Shown here in pieces: positions 1 to 7,460 of a stretch of 12,036 nucleotides of DNA (position 1 is the stretch's first letter; each line of letters starts with the position of its first letter). The notes below the pieces were generated by a model that was given only the letters and a program-made list of their open reading frames with translations, searched no databases and was not told the origin of the DNA. The position numbers and the translations under genes are program-made. Source of the DNA: Planctomycetota bacterium (GTDB taxonomy: Bacteria; Planctomycetota; MHYJ01; JACPRB01); the NCBI GenBank assembly GCA_023261405.1, contig JAHFOZ010000021.1, positions 1 through 12,036 of the forward strand, written 5' to 3'.

Positions 1-831
1 CACGAAGACCAGGTCGCGCGCCACCAGCCGCTCCTCCGCCCGCTTGCTCCGGGGCGTGAGGAGCATCATGAACGTGCCGGGCTGCTTCGGGTCGGGCCGG
101 TGGGTCACCAGGTTGAAGCCGATCTCCTTGTCGCTCACCCCGTAGAAGAGCTGGAAGTCCTTGTCGAGCGGGGCGTTCTTCTTCGAGTACGAGACCTTGG
201 CTTCCTTCTCGCCGGCGCGGACGATGTCCACCGCGTGGCTGGGGCTGTAGAGGTTGAGGATGGGCTGGGCGCTCTTCACCCCCACCTCGATCGAGAACTC
301 GCCGTGCACCGTGGTCCCCTTCTTCGCGCTGGCGCGCACGGGATAGGTGTAGGAGACGAGGGCGCTCTCGCTCGCGAGCACCTGCTCGAAGCGGACCGTG
401 ATCGTCTGCGAGCCGCGGGGGGCGATGGGGAAGATGTTGGCGCGGAAGATGTCGTTGCCGAGGTATTCGAGGAGCCCGGGGTCCTGCGCGCGCCGCACGA
501 TGGAGTTGTAGATCTCGCGGGCCTTGCCCTTCTCCACCATCTCGCCGGCCTTCTCCTTGCCGTTCACCAGCATGGTGAAGCGGCTGACGACAGCTCCTTT
601 GGGGATGGGGAAGACGTAGTGGGCCTCGAGCTGCCGGTCGGTGTGGTTCTGGAAGACCTGCTCCACGGTCGTGGCCGCGGCCTGCTGGTCGATCTCCACG
701 CGGACCGCGTGCTTCGTGAGCGCCAGGGGCGGGAGCTCCGGCTCGTCGGGGATCACGAGGCCCTGGGCGAAGGCCGGGGCCGCGAACGCGATCAGGCAGG
801 CGAGGGACAGCAAGCCGGACTTGGCGGACAT
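1..831 (-). CDS. Secreted VIT-domain protein, probably VIT-vWA, 3' part missing
   Basis: The gene reads from ATG at 831 leftwards off the window edge, so only the first 277 residues are visible. Residues 1-22 form a signal peptide ending AFA before QG, so the protein is exported. Residues about 34-160 match the VIT (vault/inter-alpha-trypsin) domain: a VEQVF-NHT strand, the VFPIPKGAVVSRF segment, KGKAREIYN, and the NIFPI-RGSQTITVRFEQ stretch. The visible part ends in RDLVFV, the usual first strand of a von Willebrand A domain, so the missing part probably begins with a DxSxS metal site. VIT-vWA proteins bind other proteins or surfaces; the partner here is unknown. GAAAGGAG at 837-844 is a good ribosome binding site and fixes the start. 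The gene is divergent from the candidate selenoprotein at 969. The domain call is secure; the vWA part is inferred. Confidence 0.88.
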   Translation of the reverse strand, partial: MSAKSGLLSLACLIAFAAPAFAQGLVIPDEPELPPLALTKHAVRVEIDQQAAATTVEQVFQNHTDRQLEAHYVFPIPKGAVVSRFTMLVNGKEKAGEMVEKGKAREIYNSIVRRAQDPGLLEYLGNDIFRANIFPIAPRGSQTITVRFEQVLASESALVSYTYPVRASAKKGTTVHGEFSIEVGVKSAQPILNLYSPSHAVDIVRAGEKEAKVSYSKKNAPLDKDFQLFYGVSDKEIGFNLVTHRPDPKQPGTFMMLLTPRSKRAEERLVARDLVFV

Positions 832-836
832 GGTCG

Positions 837-844
837 CTCCTTTC
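837..844 (-). promoter_or_regulatory. Ribosome binding site of the VIT-domain gene
   Basis: GAAAGGAG on the minus strand lies 5 bases before the ATG at 831. It supports that start and places the signal peptide at the N-terminus. Confidence 0.7.
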
Positions 845-882
845 ATCTGGCGCATGCCCCTTGGACGCAGGAAAATGTCAGA

Positions 883-916
883 GGTTCCGTATTCGTGACA
901 TCTTTTTCACGGAACC
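883..916. repeat. 8-bp perfect inverted repeat in a divergent intergenic region
   Basis: GGTTCCGT at 883-890 is repeated in inverted form as ACGGAACC at 909-916, with 18 bases between. It lies in the 137-base region between the divergent starts of the VIT gene (831) and the thioredoxin-like gene (969). The position suits an operator for either promoter, or an RNA hairpin in the leader of the plus-strand gene. I see no convincing -35/-10 pair beside it. Chance occurrence is possible for an 8-bp repeat. Confidence 0.4.
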
Positions 917-954
917 CGGGACGGCGGGGCACGTCCAAGAGGGCGGTATGGAAC

Positions 955-962
955 AAAGGAGG
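955..962 (+). promoter_or_regulatory. Strong Shine-Dalgarno that fixes the start of the thioredoxin-like gene
   Basis: AAAGGAGG lies 6 bases before the ATG at 969. It is important because it marks translation starting upstream of the in-frame TGA at 1194. The start at 969 also gives a proper signal peptide. No comparable site precedes the GTG at 1218, which would be the start if the TGA were taken as a barrier. Confidence 0.85.
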
Positions 963-968
963 ATCCCC

Positions 969-1940
969 ATGCGCAACGCGTTGCTTTCGATCGTCGCGTC
1001 CCTGGCGCTCGCGGCTTCGGCCCCGGCGCAGGAAGCGGCCGCGCCCCACTGCAAGACCTGCGGCCAGGAATCGTACGGCACGGCGATCGAATGGGCGGGC
1101 AGCCCCTCGGAGGCGGCTACCCGGGCCAAGGAGGCGAAGAAGCTCGTCTTCGTCCTTCACGTCTCCGGATACTTCGAGGACGCGAACTTCACCTGAAACA
1201 ACGCCCAGGCGCTCCGGGTGAACGCCTTGGCGAACAAGGAAGTCGGCGCCTACCTCAACAAGAACTTCGTTTCCTCGTTCCAGAAAGTGGCCACCTTCCG
1301 GATCGTGAACGGCCAGAAGCAGGGCGGGAACGTGGCGTCGTACTTCTGCGCCCCGGACGGACGCGTCCTCCACTGCGTGGCCGGTCCCGTGGACGCGGCC
1401 ACGATGCTGCGCGAGGCGCAGTGGGTGGTGGAGGGGGTGAGGAAGGCCATGGTGGAGAGCGACAAGCCGGGCGCCACGTTCAAGGGGCTCTTCCGGCAGT
1501 GGCACGCCGAGCGGCTGCGCAAGGAGCACGGCCTGGTGGTGGATGTCGCGACGTTCGACATGCCCCCCCAGAGCCAGGACGACGCGCTGACGTTCAACGA
1601 CCCCTCGGGCCGGCCCATCGTGCCGGTCCTGCCTCCCCCGCCCATCGACGGCCCCGATGTCTCCTTCCGGGCCGCGCAGATGGAGGCGGCCAAGGCCCCC
1701 GGCGCCGGCGGGCTCCGGGACAAGGCGGGCCGCCCCTGGGTCCTCGGGAACCAGGGCCGCGTGCATCAGATCATGGCGGCCTACTCGATGGTGAAGATCG
1801 AGAAGCTCTACGGCACGGTCTTCGAGAACATCCTCGGCGAGAAGATCAGCACCAAGCCGGTGATCACGATCAACGCCCGCGGCGAGGGCGGGCTCAGGAC
1901 GGTCTGCCTCCACTGCGAATCCAGGGCTCACAGCGAGTAA
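969..1940 (+). CDS. Secreted thioredoxin-like protein, candidate selenoprotein (Sec76 at TGA 1194-1196)
   Basis: One reading frame of 323 residues, broken only by a TGA at codon 76. Residues 1-20 are a signal peptide ending APA before QE. A CxxC follows at C28-C31. Residues about 41-160 resemble a thioredoxin-like fold: an AKEAKKLVFVLHVSG helix-strand start, then the TGA, a helix ending in VGAYLNKNFV, and a strand SYFCAPDGRVLHC followed by GPVD. A proline-rich linker and an unrecognised C-terminal domain (about 240-300) come next. A second CxxC, C313-C316, lies near the end. Protein character, codon bias and frame continue unchanged on both sides of the TGA, arguing against a pseudogene. A SECIS-like hairpin follows the TGA. 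The gene ends in TAA. I infer an exported thiol/selenol oxidoreductase; the substrate is unknown. Alternatives are a recent Cys TGC-to-TGA mutation or a sequencing error. The signal peptide, strong ribosome site and second Sec-like gene in the window favour Sec. Confidence 0.82.
1202..1232 (+). promoter_or_regulatory. Candidate bacterial SECIS hairpin of the thioredoxin-like gene
   Basis: Starting 5 bases after the TGA, bases 1202-1205 pair with 1229-1232 and 1207-1211 pair with 1223-1227, nine pairs with one C-U mismatch (1206/1228). After a 1x1 C-A mismatch, U1213-A1221 and C1214-G1220 close a five-base loop CGGGU at 1215-1219. The loop begins 18 bases past the TGA, close to the position of the AGGUCU loop of the E. 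coli fdhF SECIS, and it has G at its second position and GGU in it. Bacterial SECIS elements lie inside the coding region directly after UGA and are bound by SelB. Folding was done by eye. Confidence 0.68.
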
Positions 1941-1950
1941 GCCGGGCCGT

Positions 1951-1978
1951 TTGACAAAGTCCGGGCGGCGGGTACCAT
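1951..1978 (+). promoter_or_regulatory. Sigma-70-type promoter for the P-loop NTPase gene
   Basis: A perfect -35 TTGACA at 1951-1956 is followed after 16 bases by a -10-like TACCAT at 1973-1978. It begins 11 bases after the stop codon of the thioredoxin-like gene. Transcription would start near 1984-1986, only a few bases before ATG 1989, so the mRNA would be leaderless or nearly so. The -10 covers the upstream ATG at 1977, which argues against that start. Confidence 0.55.
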
Positions 1979-1988
1979 GGGTCCGCCC

Positions 1989-2825
1989 ATGAGGATGACC
2001 CGCCGCCAGTTCCGCGCCTGGGAAAACAAGTCCATCACCCTGGTGGGCATGTCCGGGGTCGGGAAGACCCACCTGTCGATGCACCTCCGGAAGCAGGACT
2101 GGTTCCACTACTCCGCGGACTACCGGATCGGCACCCGCTACCTCGGCGAGCCCATCCTCGACCAGATCAAGGGCCAGGCGATGAAGGTCCCCTTTCTGCG
2201 GGACCTCCTGCGCTCGGATTCCGTCTATATCGCCAGCAACATCACGGTCGACAACCTGAAGCCGGTCCTCGGGTTCCTGGGCAAGCTGGGCAACCCGAAG
2301 CAGGGAGGCCTCGACCTGGCCGAGTTCAAGCGGCGACAGGTGATGTATCGCGATGCCGAGGTGGCCGCGATGAAGGACGTCCCGGAGTTCATCCGGAAGG
2401 CGCACGCGATCTACGGCTACCGGAATTTCGTGAACGACGCGGCGGGCAGCCTCTGCGAGCTCGGCGACCCCGAAGTGCTTCGCGTCCTCGCGAAGCACAC
2501 CCTGATCCTCTACATCCGCGCCACCGAGGAGAACGTCCGCGAGCTGCGGCGGCGCGCGAAGATCGACCCGAAGCCGCTCCTCTACCGCGGGGAGTTCCTG
2601 GACGCGGAACTGGAGGCCTATCGCAGGGAGCGAAGGCTGCGGCGCGTCTCCGCGATCGAGCCGGACGATTTCGTCCGCTGGGTCTTCCCCCGGCTCTTCG
2701 CCTCCCGTCTCCCGCGCTACGAGGCGATCGCGCGCGACCACGGATACACCATCGGCTCCGACCAGCTCGCCGACGTCACGACCGAGCGGGAATTCCTGTC
2801 CCGCGTGGAGTGCGTCCTCGATTGA
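1989..2825 (+). CDS. P-loop NTPase, kinase-like, unknown role
   Basis: A soluble protein of 278 residues from ATG 1989. The Walker A motif GMSGVGKT at residues 20-27 lies right after a hydrophobic strand (ITLV), placing it in the P-loop NTPase fold. The short N-terminus and single P-loop recall small-molecule kinases such as the shikimate kinase group, but I see no substrate motif that names it. An Arg-rich stretch (ELRRRAK, and YRRERRLRRVS) in the second half could form a lid that contacts phosphate. In-frame ATGs at 1977, 1989 and 1995 exist; 1989 was chosen because 1977 falls inside the putative -10 and no Shine-Dalgarno is seen. It ends in TGA. The gene is complete; its function is open. 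Confidence 0.82.
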   Translation: MRMTRRQFRAWENKSITLVGMSGVGKTHLSMHLRKQDWFHYSADYRIGTRYLGEPILDQIKGQAMKVPFLRDLLRSDSVYIASNITVDNLKPVLGFLGKLGNPKQGGLDLAEFKRRQVMYRDAEVAAMKDVPEFIRKAHAIYGYRNFVNDAAGSLCELGDPEVLRVLAKHTLILYIRATEENVRELRRRAKIDPKPLLYRGEFLDAELEAYRRERRLRRVSAIEPDDFVRWVFPRLFASRLPRYEAIARDHGYTIGSDQLADVTTEREFLSRVECVLD

Positions 2826-2850
2826 TTTCGTGGTGCCGCCGCCGCGCCCC

Positions 2851-2877
2851 TGCTATAGTCGGACGTCCCTGAAGGAG
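2851..2877 (+). promoter_or_regulatory. Extended -10 and ribosome binding site of the isomerase-like gene
   Basis: TGC-TATAGT at 2851-2859 looks like an extended -10 (TGn followed by a TATAAT-like hexamer), with no clear -35 at normal spacing. AAGGAG at 2872-2877 lies 8 bases before ATG 2886 and fixes that start. Together they suggest that the isomerase-like and zinc-ribbon genes have their own promoter. Confidence 0.45.
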
Positions 2878-2885
2878 ATCCATTC

Positions 2886-3764
2886 ATGAGCCTGATCGCC
2901 CGTCGCGACGTCCTCCGCTTCGGCGCCGCCGGCCTGTGCGCCTCCGCGCTCCCCTCGGAGCTCTTCGCCGCGCCGAAGGTGCCGAAGATCCCCATCGGGC
3001 TGCAGCTCTACTCCATCCGCGACGACTGCAAGAAGGACTTCGACGGCGCGCTCAAATGGGTCGCCGAGCAGGGCTTCGAGGGCGTCGAGTTCGCCGGGTA
3101 CTATGGGTACCAGAACGACGCCGCCGGGCTCCGGAAGAAGCTGGACGAGCTCAAGCTCAAGGCCGCCGGCACGCACATCGGCGCCGGCGCGCTCAGGGGC
3201 GACGCCCTGAAAAAGACCGTCGAGTTCCACAAGGCGATCGGCTGCAACTTCCTGATCGTGCCGGGCGACGGCGACTTCACCCATCCGGTGAAGAGCAAGG
3301 ACTTCGCCGAGTTCATGACGAAGACCGCCGAGACGCTGAAGGCCGAGGGCCTCTCCTGCGGCTACCACAACCACGACCGTGAGTTCACGATGAAGGACGG
3401 CGATAAGACCTACTGGGATCTCTTCGCCGAGCGGACCTCGAAGGACGTGATCCTGCAACAGGACGTGGGGCACACGGTCTTCGCGGGCGCCGATCCGGTG
3501 GCCTACGTCCGGAAGCACCCCGGCCGCACCAAGACCACGCACATCAAGGGCCGCCTCCCCAAGGGCGCGCCCCCCGAGGCCAAGCCCTTCGTGGGCCAGG
3601 ACACCATCAAGTGGAAGGACCTGGTCACGGCCTACTACGAGGTGGGCGGCACCGAGTGGTTCATCATCGAGCAGGAGAACTACCCGGACGGCAAGACCCC
3701 CATGGAGTGCACGAAAATCTCGCTCGACAACTTCAGGAAGATACTCGGCGAGATGGGCAAGTAG
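2886..3764 (+). CDS. Tat-exported sugar phosphate isomerase/epimerase-like TIM-barrel protein
   Basis: A protein of 292 residues. The N-terminus has a twin-arginine signal, ARRDVLRFG with R6-R7, then a hydrophobic stretch and a likely cleavage after LFAA. This predicts folding in the cytoplasm before export. The rest is the AP-endonuclease-2/xylose-isomerase-like TIM barrel: IGLQLYSIRDD at the first strand, GFEGVEF, a GYHNHDREF strand (H161, H163), QQDVGH (D193, H196), a TTHIKGR strand (H219) and IIEQENY (E262). These acidic and His residues are where the family binds a divalent metal. Exported members of this family are common in Planctomycetota and Bacteroidota and are linked to sugar or inositol-type compound catabolism; the substrate here cannot be read. 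The gene ends in TAG, 8 bases before the next gene. Confidence 0.9.
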   Translation: MSLIARRDVLRFGAAGLCASALPSELFAAPKVPKIPIGLQLYSIRDDCKKDFDGALKWVAEQGFEGVEFAGYYGYQNDAAGLRKKLDELKLKAAGTHIGAGALRGDALKKTVEFHKAIGCNFLIVPGDGDFTHPVKSKDFAEFMTKTAETLKAEGLSCGYHNHDREFTMKDGDKTYWDLFAERTSKDVILQQDVGHTVFAGADPVAYVRKHPGRTKTTHIKGRLPKGAPPEAKPFVGQDTIKWKDLVTAYYEVGGTEWFIIEQENYPDGKTPMECTKISLDNFRKILGEMGK

Positions 3765-3772
3765 CGGCGGGG

Positions 3773-4207
3773 GTGAAAAAAGACTCGCGGACCTGCAGCG
3801 CCTGCGGTAACTCCCTCGACGCCCATGAGGGGGTCGAGCTCTGGGGCTCGTGGTTCTGCTCCAAGTGCTTCGTCGGGCAGGCGACGGATTTCGGTCGCGA
3901 GCTCAAGCCCGAGGAGGTCGCCCGCCTGCGGCGCCTCGGCCGCGAGCTCTCCGGGTTCCTCCCTCCCGATATCCTGGAGATGCTGCTGATCGGCTTCTAC
4001 AAGCGCGCGTCGGGCTCGAAGAAGCCGCCTGACCGGCAGGAGGTCGCGCGGGCCGTGGGGGAATTGCAGCGCATCACCGCGACCGCCTGCTTCCGGCAGA
4101 TCCTCAACCTGCTCAAGACCTGGGACGAGACGTTCGGGAAGTTCGTCGAGGAGCAGGAGACCGACATCCGCGAGAAGGTCCGCCGGCTCACGGACCTGGA
4201 GGGATGA
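3773..4207 (+). CDS. Small zinc-ribbon protein of unknown function
   Basis: 144 residues starting at GTG 3773, 8 bases after the isomerase-like stop. This is close enough for translational coupling, which would explain the absence of a good Shine-Dalgarno (only a G-run precedes it). Two CxxC knuckles, C8-C11 and C29-C32, separated by 17 residues, form a probable zinc ribbon. The rest is helical and charged, with a PPDILEMLLIGFYKR helix and a final coiled-coil-like stretch rich in E, K and R. There is no signal peptide, so it is cytoplasmic. I do not recognise the family. A longer reading from 3611 would lie inside the isomerase-like gene and is not credible. It ends in TGA, 3 bases before the convergent gene. 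Confidence 0.75.
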   Translation: MKKDSRTCSACGNSLDAHEGVELWGSWFCSKCFVGQATDFGRELKPEEVARLRRLGRELSGFLPPDILEMLLIGFYKRASGSKKPPDRQEVARAVGELQRITATACFRQILNLLKTWDETFGKFVEEQETDIREKVRRLTDLEG

Positions 4208-4210
4208 GCG

Positions 4211-4771
4211 TCAGGCTTTCTGCTTGGCTTCCTGCCAGGCGCTCTTGAGCTTGTCGAAGATGCCGGCGGCCTCCGCCTCGCGCTTGACGTAGGCGGCGTC
4301 GATCCGGCCGGCGTTCCAGCGAAGGAGTTCGACCACCATCTCGCGGTCGGCGGGGACCGCCGAGCCGGCGCGGAGGAGGATCAGGTCCTCGCAGGTCGCC
4401 ACGGCCATCGGCATCTGGAGGACCGCCCCCGGCTGTGCGCGGCCCATCGCCTGCTTGTGGAGCGGAGTGGTCGCTTCCGTCATCTCGACGTCCACCGTGC
4501 CGCCGGTCCGGGGGTCGGGGAAGCGCATGCTCAAGGGGCCGCCGCCCGACACCTGCTGCAGACCTTCGCCCCGTGCCGCGCCCAGGAGGGTCGCCCGATG
4601 GGCCTCGCCCGAGGAGATCAGGAGCTCGACCCCCTGCACCTCGCGTTTCGAGCCCCAAGACTGGTGGGCCATCGGTCCGATCGCGACGGCCTTGTGACCC
4701 AGGCCCTCGATCGCCGCGAGGATCTTGCGGAGCGCCTTGACGACGAGTTCGGGCGGAACGGGTGAAGTCAT
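4211..4771 (-). CDS. Nucleotidyltransferase-fold protein with a degenerate active site
   Basis: 186 residues. The pattern resembles the small nucleotidyltransferase-like proteins of the AbiEii/MNT type. A helix LRKILAAIEGLG leads to AVAIGPMAHQSWGSKRE, the place of the usual GG-A---WG--R motif, and then to GVELLI (residues 47-52). The C-terminal part CEDLILLRAGSAVPADREM and ELLRWNAGRIDAAYVKREAE matches the family's P-E-D-L-I--K----R-KD--D helical region. Where active members have D-x-D before LL, this one has G-V-E, so the first metal-binding Asp is lost and catalysis is doubtful. It may be a binding or regulatory protein, or a solitary relative; no antitoxin partner is adjacent. It is convergent with the zinc-ribbon gene and ends in TGA. 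Confidence 0.7.
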   Translation of the reverse strand: MTSPVPPELVVKALRKILAAIEGLGHKAVAIGPMAHQSWGSKREVQGVELLISSGEAHRATLLGAARGEGLQQVSGGGPLSMRFPDPRTGGTVDVEMTEATTPLHKQAMGRAQPGAVLQMPMAVATCEDLILLRAGSAVPADREMVVELLRWNAGRIDAAYVKREAEAAGIFDKLKSAWQEAKQKA

Positions 4772-4780
4772 GGTCCAGAG

Positions 4781-4786
4781 ATAGTA
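4781..4786 (-). promoter_or_regulatory. Possible -10 element with near-leaderless start
   Basis: TACTAT on the minus strand lies 9 bases before ATG 4771 of the nucleotidyltransferase-like gene. No Shine-Dalgarno is present in those 9 bases, so a leaderless transcript is likely if this is the -10. The -35 is weak (TTCCCA, 18 bases upstream). The geometry resembles the promoter at 1951-1978. Confidence 0.32.
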
Positions 4787-4832
4787 GCGTCTGATCCCCC
4801 GGAATGGGAAGAAATTGAGGAGGTCGCCCGGA

Positions 4833-6950
<2,118 letters not shown>

Positions 6951-6981
6951 GGGGCCTAGGATATCGAAAGCGGGGACGGAT

Positions 6982-7008
6982 GGCCAGAGCGGACTCCTCG
7001 CGCTGGCC
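6982..7008. repeat. Hairpin between the ArsC/Spx-like gene and ygiQ
   Basis: GGCCAG at 6982-6987 pairs with CTGGCC at 7003-7008. After one mismatch, 6989-6992 pair with 6998-7001 (including one G-U) around a small loop. A run of nine C follows at 7012-7020. No T-tract follows on the minus strand, so this is not a standard intrinsic terminator. It may be an RNA-stability or attenuating structure in a minus-strand transcript. Confidence 0.4.
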
Positions 7009-7041
7009 GGACCCCCCCCCGGGCCGGCGAAGCGACGGCGG

Positions 7042-7410
7042 CTAGGCCTTTCCCTCGACGAAGGCCTTGAGACGCGCGGGGTCATCAACGCCCTGGAGGG
7101 CTCGTGCGCCATCCGTCAGCAGCGGTTTCCGCAGCAGGTTGGGGATGCTCGCCAGGATGTCCAGAAGCTGATCGTCGCCCAGCGTCTTTCCGGCGATGTT
7201 CTGCTGGTACTCGGGGGTGTCCGTCCGGGTGCTGACCATTTCGCGCGCGCCCCCGGTCGTCCCCTTGCTGATCCGTCCCAGCTGGTCCCGTGTCGGGGGC
7301 TGGGTCAGGATGTCGAGCACGTCGACGTCGATCTTGTTCTGCGAAAGCCACGCTTTCGTGTTCTCGCAGGCGCCTCAACCCTTCTTGTGGTACAGCGTGA
7401 GCTTGGCCAT
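7042..7410 (-). CDS. ArsC/Spx-family thioredoxin-fold protein, candidate selenoprotein (Sec12, U-G-A-C motif)
   Basis: 122 residues from ATG 7410, with one in-frame TGA at codon 12 (7377-7375). The frame starts MAKLTLYHKKG, the first strand of an ArsC/Spx-type protein. It then reads TGA-G-A-C and ENTKAWLSQNKIDVDVLDI. ArsC has its catalytic cysteine at position 12 and Spx-type proteins carry CxxC at this place, so UGA falls on the nucleophile and gives U12-x-x-C15. Later parts fit the family: LTQPPTRDQLGRI, TPEYQQN, GDDQLLDILASIP and LLRKPLL (R94). The likely role is a small cytoplasmic selenol/thiol oxidoreductase; arsenate reduction is possible but not shown. AAGGAGG 8 bases upstream fixes the start. 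The gene ends in TAG and lies between the FG-GAP/ASPIC gene and ygiQ. If the TGA were a stop, the remaining part from 7320 would lack the active site. Confidence 0.88.
7339..7369 (-). promoter_or_regulatory. Candidate bacterial SECIS hairpin of the ArsC/Spx-like gene
   Basis: Starting 5 bases after the TGA, CTGCGAGA (7369-7362) pairs with TTTCGCAG (7346-7339), 8 pairs including one G-U. After a small asymmetric internal loop, CACG (7360-7357) pairs with CGTG (7352-7349) around an AAAG loop. If the last G-C pair is opened, the loop is GAAAGC with G first, starting 18 bases past the TGA. This matches the location and the G near the loop start expected of bacterial SECIS elements. It is a strong hairpin read by eye, inside the coding sequence. 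Confidence 0.7.
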
Positions 7411-7418
7411 GTCGCAGC

Positions 7419-7425
7419 CCTCCTT
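7419..7425 (-). promoter_or_regulatory. Shine-Dalgarno that fixes the start upstream of the TGA
   Basis: AAGGAGG on the minus strand lies 8 bases before ATG 7410. It shows that translation begins 11 codons before the in-frame TGA, supporting recoding rather than a start at 7320. Confidence 0.82.
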
Positions 7426-7460
7426 GCCCTATGTGTTCATGGACGCGTGCCGCGGCGGGA

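Noticed and set aside
1194..1196. UGA read as Trp or Gly by an alternative genetic code
   Set aside because: Six genes in the window end in TGA at natural C-termini, so UGA is a stop codon here.
1218..1940. A shorter gene starting at GTG 1218
   Set aside because: No Shine-Dalgarno, no signal peptide, and it cuts the thioredoxin-like fold after its first strand, while the frame upstream has all of these.
843..2741. A 632-residue minus-strand open frame opposite the thioredoxin-like and P-loop genes
   Set aside because: Composition typical of an antisense shadow, no recognisable motif, and it covers two genes with good starts and motifs.
4207..4260. Bidirectional terminator between the convergent zinc-ribbon and nucleotidyltransferase-like genes
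   Set aside because: Only 3 bases separate the stops and I find no good stem with a T-tract on either strand.
7012..7020. Run of nine C as a phase-variation tract
   Set aside because: It lies between genes, outside any accepted reading frame or clear promoter; more likely a simple tract or assembly-sensitive site.
6951..7112. Longer N-terminus for ygiQ
   Set aside because: The extra 54 residues are unlike the family, run through a nine-C tract and overlap the end of the ArsC/Spx-like gene.
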